Assembly (NCBI GenBank): GCA_009823395.1
Contig: CM020505.1
Span: 5,490,629 to 5,554,628, forward strand
DNA from: Thamnaconus septentrionalis
Taxonomy: Eukaryota; Chordata; Actinopteri; Tetraodontiformes; Monacanthidae
Reading direction: 5' to 3'
Length of the DNA stretch: 64,000 bases
Shown: piece by piece, positions 1 to 13,800 of the stretch
How the letters are laid out: each line of letters starts with the position of its first letter
How positions within the stretch are numbered: position 1 is the first letter of the stretch
Program-made: the position numbers and the translations under genes
The notes under the pieces: model-generated
Seen by the model: only the letters and a program-made list of their open reading frames with translations
Database searches by the model: none
What the model was told of the DNA's origin: nothing

Positions 1-3000
1 GGGAGACATGCAGTAAAAAAAAAAAACTCAAAACTGAACGCAAACAGACCCCCCAAGGACAGAGAAGAAAATGAGTTTGGATAAACAAAACTGATTAGAC
101 CAAGGAACAAGCAAACAAACAAACAAACAAACAAAAAACAGGCTGCATTGCAAACTTTGACAAAGCTATTTCCATCACCGGCTAGTGATTTAACGCCATC
201 CGTCCACGATGATGTCATACATATTGCAAACTGCACTTCATATACTGCAGGTGCTGCACTGGCTTAAAGGCTGCTGATGGATGACTTGTGAGAATTAGTG
301 TTGAACGATTTGTGGCTTATTCCTCGGTGACCTCGGGTTTAATTCCTCAGAAGCCAACGTGGCCCCTTAATGGAAAAGTCAGTTTCATATGCATGTTTAA
401 TTCTCATGGCCGGATCTCTGTGATTGCACCCGGAAACATGATACGTTGATCTGGTGCAGCGCTCCAATGCCCCCCTTCCCTCCTCCCTCCCTCCACCGCC
501 TGCTCTTGCCTTTTTTACTTCCTGTTAGATAAACTTGTGCTTAATTAAGTGCAGATGTTGCACGTTTGCACGGGCTTGCTGTAATTAAAGAGAGGCGCTA
601 ACCTGTAATCTGTGGAGTGAAAGAGTCAGAGGAAAATCTTGACTTATAGTTTCGACAGACAGATTTGAAGTAAAACTTCACATTTTGTTACCTGATGATC
701 ATTGAGCTTTAAAGAGGTCGCTGTTTTGTTTTAAAGCCTACATCTTAACCTGAACTCAGAGGCGTTGTTGAGCTTTAGGAAGTAAAAATACTGTAAAAGA
801 TTTAACACTTTACTAGATGTTGACACTTTGCAGAAGAGCAGTGCCATTTTAGGGGGATTTCAGCATTTTGTGTGTGTTGTTGTGGTACTCCTCCAATGCA
901 TATACACAGTGCCAACATCACATTTTTCTCAAAATTACATTGCAAAAACATGTTGGAAACTCTGGTCAAGCGTTATAAACTTTAACCAACTTTTAAATGA
1001 CATCGAAACAAACCGCAACAAAAACAAATTTACGAGCAGCGCAAATACAGCAGCCTGCGTCTGAGGCCGAGCAGAAATGAGAGTCACGTGCTGATAAAAC
1101 TATGCTTGTGTCTCCTGATCTTTATTTTATGACGGTTTTCCTATTTTTGCTGAGGCACAGACGTGAGTGAATGCCATGTGGGCCTCTGTGCCAACTCTGC
1201 CAGCGGGAGCAGCAGTCACATGAGCTGCTCCAGGAAGCTCAGCCAACCAAACAACTGACGTTTATACGCCCCAAAAAATAACACCACTCATTAAACTACA
1301 ACTCTGAGATGCACTCCTGCCAACCAGGAGTCTTTGGAAAAGCCACGTCGCTACAGCAGAAGTAGTTAAAAACTGACTGGGATCAGACTTGGGAATCACA
1401 CTACAATGTCCCGGAGAGTCTGTTTGTACCCTGCAGTCTAAAGTCAATGGCGAGCCCATAAAAACACTCACGAGCAATAAAAACGGATGATGCTGAGTGA
1501 GTAATGTTTCCCACTTACCGGATTCTGTAATGTGCTGCTGCAATTGAGGGGAAGTGCTTTTCTTTTTTGAAAGTCACACCAGGAATTTTAATATGAGTAA
1601 AACAGTATGAATCACATTTCTGGCATAGCAGCTGAGCTCAATTTCACAATGCATCATTGTTCCAACTGTCGTTTCAGAAACGAAGGGGCTGTTAACCTAC
1701 TGAACCAAAGAAGTTGGAGGAAAGGGGAAACGGTGCTACCCGCACCAAATAAATACAGACATAAAATAAATACAAAGAGTAAACAGCAAACACAGCAGAG
1801 AGGGGTGGAGAGAAGTTCTCTCACAGGACCGGAATGGAGGATTAAAGTGGCAGATTATGATGTGAATACAATGAAAGATTTTTGGCAGGCACTCTGGTTT
1901 GGCTTCTCCTTTCATTACCAGTCCCTCTCCAAACATACGTCAATACAAGCCGAGGCCAAAAAGCCAGATCTTTCAGCAGGTTGAGGCTCATTCTGTCGCC
2001 GGGGCAGGGAGTGCGATAACATGCTAGGAGCAGCTGCTCAGCATGTTTCATGAGGGAATGCCAAAGTTGACTTAAGCCAATTCCCCCGCATACGTCATGC
2101 CACATTTGGGGAAAAATACCACAACGCCCATTTCGCACCGTAATTATTCGCATTCTCAAATGTCCCCCGAACACACTGCTAAAAACTCCAGCTTGTAGGG
2201 TAAAACTATCCATTACCGAGGGCTAAATTACCATGTCAGGGCCTCCGGCAAATGGAAGACTTCTGCGTTTCGCTGCTCCTCCAGCTGCGCGGGCGACGAC
2301 AATCTTACAAATCAATGTTAAAGAAGGGTCAGCTGGCTCCTGCTGAAATACAAGGCCCGTCACTTACACGGGCACGTCAGATGGAACAGATGACCGGCAC
2401 AAATGGTGCATACATTGGGGTGACAGCCACGCACTCATGCACACTCCCACAGACGGATGGTCGAACGTGCCGCTGTCGCACCAACACCCCTCACATTACT
2501 TTGCAGCCAGCACGGGGTGGGCTGACGCAGTTTATCCCGCTGGCCTCCCCGCACCTGCTACCCGACTGCTGCTCATCCGCCCTCTTCATGGAGTGCACGC
2601 ACACGCACGCGCACGTACAACACGTCGGATTCCACACTGGTGAGGCGGCCCAGTGTCAAAAGTGCCTAATCTCCCCACATTGTGCAGTTGTGCTGTTAAC
2701 CTCCAACAAGTGTAATCCTAAACCCGGGTTATCTATTGTCTCAGATGAATTAAACATTGTCTTGCTGAGAGGGAATTGGCAGGAAGTCATGCAGAAGAGA
2801 GAAATCACGCTCGGCTGGGTTATATTTTTTATTTATTTTTTTTACCACCAACTGCTGTTGAGCGCGACTTCTGATTTACAGATTATTCTGCAGACACTCT
2901 GTGCAGTCCGTTCGTACGGTGTAGGACAGACGGGCAATGACAAACTGACAAACACGACGACAGCCTGCAAGACTGCCTGTGCTGAACATTTGGAGAAGAT

Positions 3001-3980
3001 AGGGTTTCTGGCCTTGTAGTCACGGAGATGAAAGACTGAGAACTCTGACTTTGTGTACTTCCTGCTGAGACATAGGAAACTAACAGAATCCTGTCAGGAA
3101 CAGGAGGGGCCAAATTCTTCTGGCTCAGATTCTCCAGTACTTCAGAGTCCAAAAAAAAAAAAAAAGAAAGAACGCTGAAGGGAAATTACAGCTTGATCCT
3201 GTGCATGCACATATACACACACAACGCATTTCCAGGAGAAGGGTGATTCATTATTTGCTGTGCAGTTGTCGAAAGGTTTTCTCTGAAGAACGACAGTAAG
3301 GTAGACGGGAAGAGAAGCGGAAGGGCCTCATCATCATGCTCTGTGGGCACTGACATTTTCTACCGCAGCTGTGTAAATTCTTGTGGACACACTGTGAAGC
3401 ATGTGGCACCGACAAACTCATCCTTTGCTGGCTAAATGATGGCTGACCTTTCCACTAGCAGTCCGCGAGACGGGGGAGACGGGCTCACGAAAAGAGCACT
3501 GATATAGGACACAAGGAGCGGAGTGGCAGATGTGGCTGAAAAATATCGACGAGTCCAGAAACTCATGAATAAAAACATGGATGGATGAAACAGATTGTTG
3601 TTGCGGACAGGGAGGAATTATTCCATCATAGGAGCTTTGGTCCCTCGAAACAGTTGCGTTTGAAAGGCTGTCTGCTCGCATTAGGGGGCCTCATTTATAA
3701 CATTCATTAGCCAATTGTGGAAATTTGTACGGCGCACTAGTAAGCAGGCTCCCAGTCCTGATACACTCAGAGGGCCGGTGTAATGCCTCCAGAATAATGT
3801 AATTAGGAGAGAGCCATTTAATCATCATTAAGGCTGAAGACTTGGCCTGAATAGCTTTATTTGTCACCATCAATGTCTACTGTATGACAATAGTAGATTA
3901 GGTGTCCAGAAAATTTTCCGTAAGTTGACGTACGATTCCAGGGAAATGTAAACGAGATTAGCTTTGTTAAGTGTCAGTCC

Positions 3981-3992
3981 TAAATAAATAGA

Positions 3993-4023
<31 letters not shown>

Positions 4024-4024
4024 A
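3981..4024. repeat. (TAAA)n microsatellite
   Basis: The tract is TAAA repeated about 11 times, with one TAGA variant near the left end. Confidence 0.95.
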
Positions 4025-5639
4025 ATTAGCTGCACAGAACTAACAACGTTACCGTTTTTTATTGTCTTTCCTACAACAAAAAGTGTTGTAGGAACGTTTG
4101 CCATTTGTTCGGAAAGAGTGAGTCTGACACCAAATGGCCAGGAGGTACAGTATGTGTCCTCCATATCACCTTTAGACTCATGTTGCACACCATGTTGGAA
4201 TGAAGGCCACGGATACTGCTAACAACTAAAGGAGGTTACACTGGAAAGGTAGGGTGATTGAGATGCCTAAAATGGAGAGGAGGTTCTTGGTGTGGGCGGT
4301 CCTGGGTGCCAGCAGACCCACTGTTGGCAGGTCTGTTTGCCGGACCTTTAAACAGAGCCCAGGCACAGGGGGAATCCTGGGTAATTGTCCGCTTGGTTCT
4401 GATAAATCACCATCTGCCACACTGTGAAAGGCCTCGGGCACATCCACCAGCCTCCATATTGGACCGCAACACAAAAGGCAGGATGGAAAGTGCAAATGGA
4501 CTTCAAAGTTCCCCTGACAGTGAAGTGATGGCAAGACGTGGCAAACGGAAATCTGCCATTAGAGCAGAGTGTCAATCAGCAAAAATTACTTTTGCAGACA
4601 AATGGAGCACGGCTTACCGTGTGGGGTAGCAAGCAACTGCAAGGTACACTTTCATGCAAATAGAAGTAGTGCAGTAGGTGTGGCACTGGCATTTTATATT
4701 TTATTTTTACCTACCGCGTTGTCTTTGGAAGTGGACAATACGCAGGCAGACTCACTCTCCTTTGTCCTCCCTAGACTATCCCAGCTCTCTGATGTGGTTA
4801 CGCTATTGTTTTTGTTTTGTTTTGTTTTTTTTTTCTTGCCTCTGCTGAGCAATAAAGAGAGCGTGAAAATGAATGAATCACATTGTAGTAGAGATTATAA
4901 AACAGGTTTGTACCGCCCTCATGAGTATGGCAGGAATGATCTTGGCAGAGGTCAAAGGAGTGTGAATGACAATCACAGGGAACTGGAAATCCCATCTCAG
5001 ACCGGTTTGGTATCCTGTCAAGAGTTGTTACTCTCAATTTCTAACCTTTTGGACAAGAATCGGGAAAAGGACACTCACAAAACTCTATCTCTTCTCTCAG
5101 TGATCCTCAAGCAACCCTAACGAAATGGGATACGTACGTGCAAAATCAGTTTAGCGTGAAATCAGGATCAGGGAGGACGCTGCACGGTCTGAGCGGAACA
5201 TTTATGCACAAGACAAATGACAAACAAACAAAAATGTAATAGGGTATGAAAAATGGTCAGCCTTCCTGCTACGGTTTGGTGTGTTAGTTGGCGCAGAAGA
5301 TAAAAGAGGTGTCTTGCTGTAGTCAGTTTGCATTTTGCACCTTGAGTGACACAATATCAGAGAGATGAAACAATGACCTGGAGATTGAGTCACTTTGTTG
5401 TTTGTCTAAAATGACTTGTGAAGTCGTCCCCCTGTTGTACCTCTTTCAAGACGTGAACGGAAAATCAAAGTCCTCTCTGAAGGGGGCACATCCTGAGACC
5501 AGTGGGGTGATGTTTCCCGCAAAAAATATCTTCACTTTTTGGGTTATGGTTTCTCAGAAACGTATTGATTTTTGAGTTTTTATTATACATGGCTTCAAAT
5601 AATAACCTATTATGCATCTGTCCAGCTATTAATCGATCA

Positions 5640-5970
5640 ATCTGTCCATTAAACTACCAATAAAAGCAGGAATCTAAGTAGCTATAGGATCCCAAGTATC
5701 ATGTGGGAAGAGCAGCTTGCACCCTACACAAGTTCATCACAGGGCAAGCACACAAACATTCTATACTTAAACATGCACAATTTAGAGTCTTCAGTACAAA
5801 TAGCCTGCACATCTGTGGACTGTGGGAGGAAGCCAGAACATTTGGAGAGAATCCATGCAACAACACAGGGACGATCGTACAAACTCCACACAGAGAGATC
5901 CAGGTGGGAATCGAACCCAGAACTTTCTTGCTATGGGGCGACAGCGCTAGTTACAACATCACAATGATTG
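5640..5970 (-). repeat. tRNA-related retroposon (SINE-like) copy, diverged
   Basis: This stretch contains the diagnostic order of a dispersed teleost family: a TTCATCACAGGG-like segment, CATGCACAATTTAGAGT, CTGTGGGAGGAAGCC, CAAACTCCACACAGAGAG, then GGAATCGAACCCAGAACTT and GGCGACAGCGCTAG. Read on the minus strand, the right end resembles a tRNA promoter: CTAGCGCTGTCGCC as an A-box side and GGTTCGATTCC as a B-box side. The left part is strongly diverged and the left boundary is approximate. This is the longest copy retaining the tRNA-like end in intron 2. Confidence 0.7.
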
Positions 5971-8900
5971 CCAAATTAAAAACAAAGCACTAAATGTGAT
6001 AATACTCTAAATGCAACTGATTGGGCAAACATCAAGGATCTACTGACACAGGTCTGGGACAACATATTTGCTTTCCTGGTCCCCGAGAGCAAAAGAGACA
6101 CATCTGTATGCAGGTGCTCATCAGACAAACCTGCAGCCTTAATAAGTAATATGACAAAAACATTATGCAAATTTCATCGAAGTGACTGTTGCTTTCTTGA
6201 GGGCCGGGACTGGCTCATTTTCTTCACTGCTTACTGGTGCAACTTTAACATCTGCATGCTCCTCCAGAATGCTGAGTGAGTGCAAATTGGCGTAATGAAG
6301 CCGTTTCATTATGGGGATGAGCAGTGCTGAATAAACAGGAACAACGGGGCACAGTGCTTCATCGAGCCAGCTGTGGAAGTATTTTGGCACCAAGTGCTGC
6401 TGTGTTTACAACACTGCTGGCCGGCACGGGCACGGAGATGACTTCTACAGAAGAGGGATAACAGCAACTCCAAACACGAGCGATCATGAAAGCAGGACAG
6501 TCAGCTTCCAATCAGCTTCGAGATGTTTTTCTTCTCTGCTAAACCTTCACAAGACGACATCCTTCACAGAATTTGCTCTGATAAGAATTATTATTGTGTG
6601 GTTTACAAATCAAAGCACCAGTTTTCTCAGGGAGCCATAACTTGAAAAAACAAGGGAGTAATGCTTTATTCACATTAGTGTTTATTTATCTAAAATTCCC
6701 CTCATGGCGAAGCACAAGTTTTGGCCAAATACAAGGTAAACACCAATTTCTGCTGATTTCAGGAAGGAAAGGGAAACGAGCCAAAATCAATTTTCAGAAT
6801 GTTTTGCAGTTGCAGAATTGTCCAATTTTTCTAAATTGAAAATCTGAATGGGAAAAGTTGTGAAAGTTGTGAAAAAGTCCAAGATCTGTCACAACTAATG
6901 ACTACACAGTTACTTAGATAACAATACTGGGTTTTCAAGGTTACATTGACTGAGCTGATGATCAACAAAAAGTGTTGTTACGCTTGCAGTGGTCAAACCT
7001 GTGACTTACCGCTGGAACAGGTAGCCTCGAAAAGCCTTCCCCCTCTGTTGCGACAAAGAGCGTATAAATAACCTCATTTGCATTAACAATTCATGCTCCA
7101 CAGATGGCCCAACGCCGAAGATGACTGCATGACCCTTGTCATATAAATTGTCACTAATGCATCAGTCTGGATCAGCTCATTTTTATGCCAGAGTCACAGT
7201 CTCCAGAGGCGTTGTAATTACTTGTCTCCTGACATTCATTAAGCCACATGCTGATTTCCCTCCTCCATCCGACTGGCCTTAATTGACCACTTTTAAAAGC
7301 CAACCAGCTCCTTCATTAGAACCGGGGCTAAATGACAAAGGCGGCTAAATGTGGCAATTGCAGTGTGGCTTTGCGTGTCAGCAGGATCGCAGCCCTGTTG
7401 ATTCCAGTAATAGGCTGTGACAGCTGTTCCTCACTACTCTTTGCTATCTTTGCCACAAATAAGGAGGTTTGATGGCATCACGTAATGTGCCAGTCAAAGC
7501 GATCACGCCGCTGCTTTGCTGCTATTAGGCACCGCTTTCAAAACATGGTGCACCTCACGGGGATGGACGGTTACGAAACTCATCGGATCTGGTGAAACGT
7601 TCAAAATCCTTAACGGGTGGGTACCTGCACTCCAGGTACATATTTAACATGCATGTAATCCAAGGATGAATCTCATTACAGAGTCGCTTCATTAACATTA
7701 CATTCCCCAAAACATTCACACATTCCAAGTGCAGCAGTAGTTGGCGTATCTCAGGAGTGTAGAGGGAGGTGCCGACAGGCAAGTGAGATTTATTCTAGTC
7801 TGCAGTTGTGATGTGCACTTTCCCATGGCATGTCAGGGGGAAGTAAAACAAACACGAAGTGATTCCCTCGACCGCGCCCTGACTCAGCGTTACCAGATAG
7901 TTTTGATCCACAAAAGCGCAAATCTCAGATGTGAACAATCATAAGATCGCTCTCTGGGCTTTTCGCACCTCTAATTTCCCTGCCATTTAAACACAGCTTA
8001 CCCTGCCATGGCTGACGGCGTGCCACGTCTCAATTATATCCTCACTCGACTGGATGACATTAATGCCCCCCCCCCACCTCTTCACTCCCTCCCATTCTTC
8101 AATAATGCCTCCTGATGTGACAGCCAATCATCCCATCCCACACAAAGTTAGGTTCAAGAAAGCAGAACAGTCTCATTACTTCGCCAATTTGTTTGGCAGT
8201 AAATCGTCTGTGGTGCCAGCACATTAAAATGTCTTTTCACAGTAGTAAAACTGAGGATATTTTTAATGAAGTGTGTTCCGACTGAACGGTGCTATTAGGC
8301 CTTTCAGTGACAGTCAAGGATTTCGGGGTCCATCAGCTGGCATAATTGCAAAACAGCTGCACCTGAGCGGGATGTGGGAAGACGGAGGTGGGGAGAGAGA
8401 GACCAGTAATTGAAAGGTGGTCTGCTGAATTCTCTGCCCTAACAGGGGGGTGTGTTCCGAGTGTGGGATGGTAAGTGGATGTGCTGCTAAACCCCAAGCT
8501 ACGCCTGCTGCAAAAGTGTAATGCAAGGTGATCACAATGATATGACATTATCATGTGATTGCGATAGTGATTACTGTGCTCGTACGATCAAAAAATAATA
8601 TGCAAGTGTAGGTGAAAAAACATTTGACGATTTAATAATGATTTAAAGGCTCTAAGAAAAACAAACTGCATATATACATACAGTATATATACATTCTATC
8701 TGGCCGGATTACATGTCCTGTTTATTTTACAAGCACTTAACATACTGCACAGCTGCAACAGACAAACTTTGCAAGGTAAGGCAACAGTGCTCCGAGTCTG
8801 GGTTGTTGGTTTTTTGAGGCTGAGAGTCTCGTATTGGAAGCGGAGGTGTTCTAATTCCTGTGTTTCCACAGAGGGCTCGCATTCGTGAAGGCTTCCAACG

Positions 8901-10691
8901 CAGTGCCACTAGAAGCAGCAGAACCGTTTTTCACAAGTTCTCAAATCCAAATGCTCTAACAGAGCGAAGTCAGTTGTCAAACCTCAAATGCTTCAACAGC
9001 TCAATGTGGTTTCTGACGAGGCAGGATTTTACGGAGGAAATGAAAGATTGAAGTTTGCTCAGGGCTGAATTACAGAAGAGACACAAACACACTGCAGCTC
9101 TCATTGGACAGCATCATGGACAAACTTCTGGCCAGGGAATACTGAGACAATTTCACATACGCCGTTCCAGGGATATTTAACGCTACCATTAAAAAGAGGT
9201 CGTGTATGACTGTTGACCGCAGAGTTTATTTCTAGAAACGGATAACCATTATATTTATTTAAGCTTCATTCCAGCTCAATAAGGGGCCGAAAACATGAAC
9301 AAGTATGGACAGCAGTATTTTAGGGTTTTGCCATTTCACTGAGCGCTGACACTTTAGGAAAGTTAAGAACTAACTAATACTTCAGTATTATTTGCCGGCC
9401 TGTATGATCAACGATTCTGACTCCATTGATGGTTTCTGATGGAATCAAACTGGAGGGTTTCCATTAAACTGACAGTGGAGGACAGCCATCACAGTAAAAC
9501 CAGTGAACCAGGATTCTATTCTCTCCCTTATTAGCACTTTAGGGTCACATCACAAGGTTTATACAGTAGTTGAAAATGTCTAATACATCTGGAGAGGATT
9601 TTGAAAATTAGGCTTGGCACAGAAATAATTACCATCAGGGGGCAAACGCCAACTGTTCTGTCTTCAAGCACCTAGGGCGCTTATTTTTTAATTCCAATGG
9701 CGGCTACATCAACATTCATGATGGAGCTGAGCCCTAACTGTTTTTTATCAAGTAAGAAGCAGCAGTCTGCCAGCCTACTACAGAGACAATCTGATGGTGA
9801 AATGTAAGGTCAGGCCAGGGCTGCGCGGGACAAACTCAATGAATATAAATCAGCTATGAAGAAGAGCTGCCAATCCACTAGTAGAGATTTTGGCTGCTAC
9901 AGACCAAAATCATACTGGTGAAGGACAGCTGTAGCTGAAGTGCCCAAAAGTGTCTAACAACTGTGTCATGGCCACACATCTTTCTCTCTTAACCTCAGGT
10001 TTGGAGTTGTTGGCAAGTACAACATTTAACAGTCAGCTATTTTTAGAGCCATTTTCGGCATTGTGTGAGAAATGCCATCTCTGTCGGGCTGGACACTTCA
10101 CACCTGATGGTGATCTGGTCTGGACAGCTAAACCATTTCCCTGTACATTTTCTAATTCCATCATTGAACTGTCACGATGTGAATGAGAGCTACATTAACC
10201 AAACTGAATGAAATCAGAAAAACAAATGCATACCACCGACTTGTCTGTACGTTACCTTTCCAGAAGTCCGTAGCTGTAAATATCAGGAAAGGATAAGAGC
10301 TGCACAGTCTTAATACCCGTTGCAACCTTTCTTCCATAAAGGGGAGCCTAAAGATTTCAATGTACCATTTAATGTCCACCTTTCTTCAATTGATGAAAAG
10401 ATTTCCTCACGAAACTGACTTTGGTAAATGGTCTGCGATATCTAAAGACCGAAAAAGAATTGGAAAATATGCTGGTCATCGCAGCAGCAGTGACATGCAT
10501 ATTCATTCAGCTCTAGTTGAAAGACTGACCTTGCAGAATGGACTCATGGGCACCTCATCAAAAGTTAAGGCCGAACTTCAGCAATCACCTGAAAGCCTAT
10601 TTTGGCCCAAAGGGAAAAAAAAATACTGCATAATACAAAAATAAAAACGCATTTGTTTTCTTTCAGAAGGATGGTAGTAATTTTATGGAAT

Positions 10692-10858
10692 CATTTTTAC
10701 AACTCATCCATCCATCCATCCATCCATCCATCTTCTATACTCGATTATTCCTATTCAGGGTCACGGGGGTCTGCTGGAGCCTATCCCAGCTGTCTTGGGG
10801 CGAAGGCAGGGTACACCATGGACAAGTCGCCAGTTCATCGCAGGGCATTTTTACAACT
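10692..10858 (-). repeat. 5'-truncated retroposon copy with perfect 13-bp target-site duplication
   Basis: The same family as the copy at 5640. It starts with (CATC)n, followed by TTCTATACTCG and the GAGCCTATCCCAGCTG core, and stops at TTCATCGCAGGG. It is bounded by perfect direct repeats CATTTTTACAACT at 10692-10704 and 10846-10858. On the minus strand it is a truncated head followed by a (GATG)n tail, which with the duplication is the signature of LINE-type target-primed retroposition. The inserted sequence is 10705-10845. Confidence 0.85.
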
Positions 10859-13800
10859 GTAAAACATATTCAGTTCTCTCGAGCAACAACATTTCAACTG
10901 CAGCCTTCGTCTCTTGCTCGATGCAACCAGTCTCTGATTCAACAGTTTTTAGGTTTGGCCTCAGTTCGTTCAGGCATTTTTAATAATGCATCGCCTTCTG
11001 ATCAAAGGCAATTAATAGGCAAAGCAGCCTTTTGACTCCAGCGCTTAACCTTGTAAGGTCTTCAGATCTCTTGAATAAATTATCAGCCAAAGGGATTGAG
11101 TGTTTGCTGAGTGTCTTGCACTTACACACATAGAAAAGACTTTGACTAAGTCGGGTCTCCAAAGGACACCTCCAACCTTGGCAGCATCTGTCTTTGTAGA
11201 CAACAATGATAAGAATCAGCTTATTAAATTCCACCTCCACCAGTAGACAACAGATCCCACTGGTGAAGGTTTACCGATCCAATTAGTAAACACCATCACA
11301 GTGCTTACGGGGGCATGAGGATTGGAGCATCAATAGTGAGATACATTTCTGCACAAGCAGCCCCGGCAAACAAGTTTGTGATCTCATAGGAAAATACCAA
11401 TAATAAATTGATGTTTTGTTTGTTTGTACAAAAAATGCTTGCAAAGCCTCCATCATTACCTTCCTTAACATTCAAATACATAAACATCTCGTCTGCCCTG
11501 TCCTGCAGGCATAGTTAAGAGTAAAAGAGAAAAAAAATATATATATAAAAATTTAGAAATTATAATAATATCCCTTTACAGCAAGAGCAAAACGTGTCAT
11601 CTTCCCCTATAACTTCAACTAGTGAAAAACCAAACACACAAGACTTTATATAACCTGCAGATGTCCATTTATCGCAGCTGGATGTGTCCAAACTGCATGG
11701 CAACTCAATAAACAAAACACCTTCACATTTATATCCCAGAAGATTTTGTGCAATATTGTTTTATTGCAAAAGAAAATCTCACTAACTCTTTATATTACCT
11801 GCCACACAAGAGACTGGCTGGTCGATTGCACTTTATTGTAGAAATTCCTTTTATTTTTTGTTTTGTTTTTTCCAGGATGGCAAACTACGCTAAATGGGAT
11901 CACTTTGTCAAACTCAACTAAAAGAAAAAAAAAATCCAGGACCATTATAGGTAAAACAGAGACTGGCGAGATGTCAGACTTCCTCTTCCATTTGTTTTAA
12001 GAACATGACCCATTTCTTTCATCAACTCCACATTTCATTTTCTTTCCCCTGGTGCGTTTCTGTGTTTTCTCAGAACAGAGGCCTGCAAAAGGATGTGAGA
12101 TTTCATTCCGGATCTCTTTTTCAATTAAAATCCCTTGCCTTGCTGGAGAAACAGTATGACTTGGCCAATCCCACCTCCAAACGCTGAGGCTGAGTGGTAG
12201 TGGAGAGAGAGAGTCGCATTGAAAAGAGCGACAGGCCAACACGCAGGGATGAAAGGGGTGCAGGAAGGGCGATCTTGACAAGTTTGGCACCATCTGACCC
12301 AGTGAGTGGCTTTCTTTTGTCAGGAAATGGAGAGTGTGGGTGGAAGGGAAGCGGGGCGCTTCCGCCTCCATTCAGACGCTTTAGGTCACAGACACGGCCA
12401 CTCTGTCGCCACACGCCTTCACACATCCCTCTTAACTGTGCCAGGCAGCAGGTAAACACACATTCAAGCCCCGGCCGAAGTCGGGGCCCACTATATCTCA
12501 TCAGCTCTCCAACCGCTGCAGAGAAACTTTGACAAATACAGGGGACGATAATAAAACTCCCCAAGGAGGCTGAGATGTTGGAATGAAAAATTGAGAAGAA
12601 AGGAAAGCCGCAAGATGTTCTGAACCTAAAAAGGCTGTGGTGCCTCTGCAAGAAGCCCAATTCCTGCTTTCAAAACCCCGAGCAGCCCTCGCATGAAGCC
12701 TCAGAACGCACAAATCACTGCTGGAAATACAAGCACAGACTTGTCGAAGGAAGGCCATTGGCTGCACATGCTGGCTTTTGGTGCAGGACTGGGTAGATAT
12801 GAGCATCACCAAGTAGATTTTTCTCTGAGGTTGCACCACAGCTTATAAAATGTGTTTTTAAAAAAGATTGGAAAATGTGTAAGTACTGAAAAAATACAGT
12901 GGTCCTTGTATTGATTTCATGATTTCTGATGGCTGTGCCTTTTATTGATGAAACATGATATTTATTGTTAGGTATCGCCTTGTTTTAGCAAAGCCTGCGA
13001 AAGCTGGGTTCAACTTCAGTGGCTTACATAAATGTAAACGCATCATCAAATAATCCAGGCGGTTAAAGATGAGTAGAGGCTCCCAGGATAAGAAGCCTCT
13101 AAATATTTAGTGTGTCTTTGAAGTAATGAGGAGAGAGCCATATGTTGCCTAAGGATGCATGTGGAAGAGAAACCAAAGGAAATGAGGGACCAAAGACATA
13201 TGGCTTTTATTTTATAGCCAAAAGTAGCGACTGACACTTTCTAGATAGGCATGAGCAGCGTGATCCAATTCTTCGGTAAATGAGCATGAATAAAGTCTAT
13301 TTATAAAGATAGTAGATGTAGTTAAACTCCCAACTCCTGTATATGACAATTCATGCACGCAGTAAAAAAGAATGTGTCATAACTTTGCTTCCATGTGTGA
13401 TTTTATTGGAGGAAGTCGGTGTTCCTCAATAAAAGCTGGCGTGACAAGTAAAACAACAATGTTGGAACTGCTTGGGAGATTTTTGTGCTGAGCAGTGTTT
13501 TGTGAATCGTGGAAGAGAATGCGAAAAAAGAAAAATAACGGAGACGTTTTACCTCCGTAATGTTTATGCAAACAGCAATACGTGCTGATAATGAAACAAC
13601 TACATTTCAGGATAATGTGCAAGTACGACTTCTCTCTATTTTCCCTCCAGCTACTCCTTGAGGCATTTAACGTCTGAACGGGATAATATACTGCAATCTC
13701 TTCACTGTATTCTGTATTTGCCATGGTATGTCCTCCCAATGCATGGGTAGCCTTGAGGGTAAGGCAGGACCAAATCCTTTTCCCTTGATGTTGAGCTGGG

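Noticed and set aside
2252..3019. 255-codon plus-strand open frame, the longest in the window
   Set aside because: The composition is irregular, it contains low-complexity His-Thr and Phe/Tyr runs from CA-rich and AT-rich sequence, and there is no recognisable domain, splice-bounded homology or CpG-rich start. It lies inside shf intron 2 and is consistent with chance.
4569..5120. 183-codon plus-strand open frame
   Set aside because: No family resemblance; it includes a poly-T-derived Phe run. Treated as a chance frame.
5905..5960. tRNA-like A-box and B-box sequence on the minus strand
   Set aside because: The motifs belong to a dispersed retroposon; no cloverleaf with paired acceptor stem is visible, so this is not a tRNA gene.
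12121..12660. 179-codon minus-strand open frame overlapped by a plus-strand frame
   Set aside because: A GC-richer patch with open frames on both strands and no domain or splice support.
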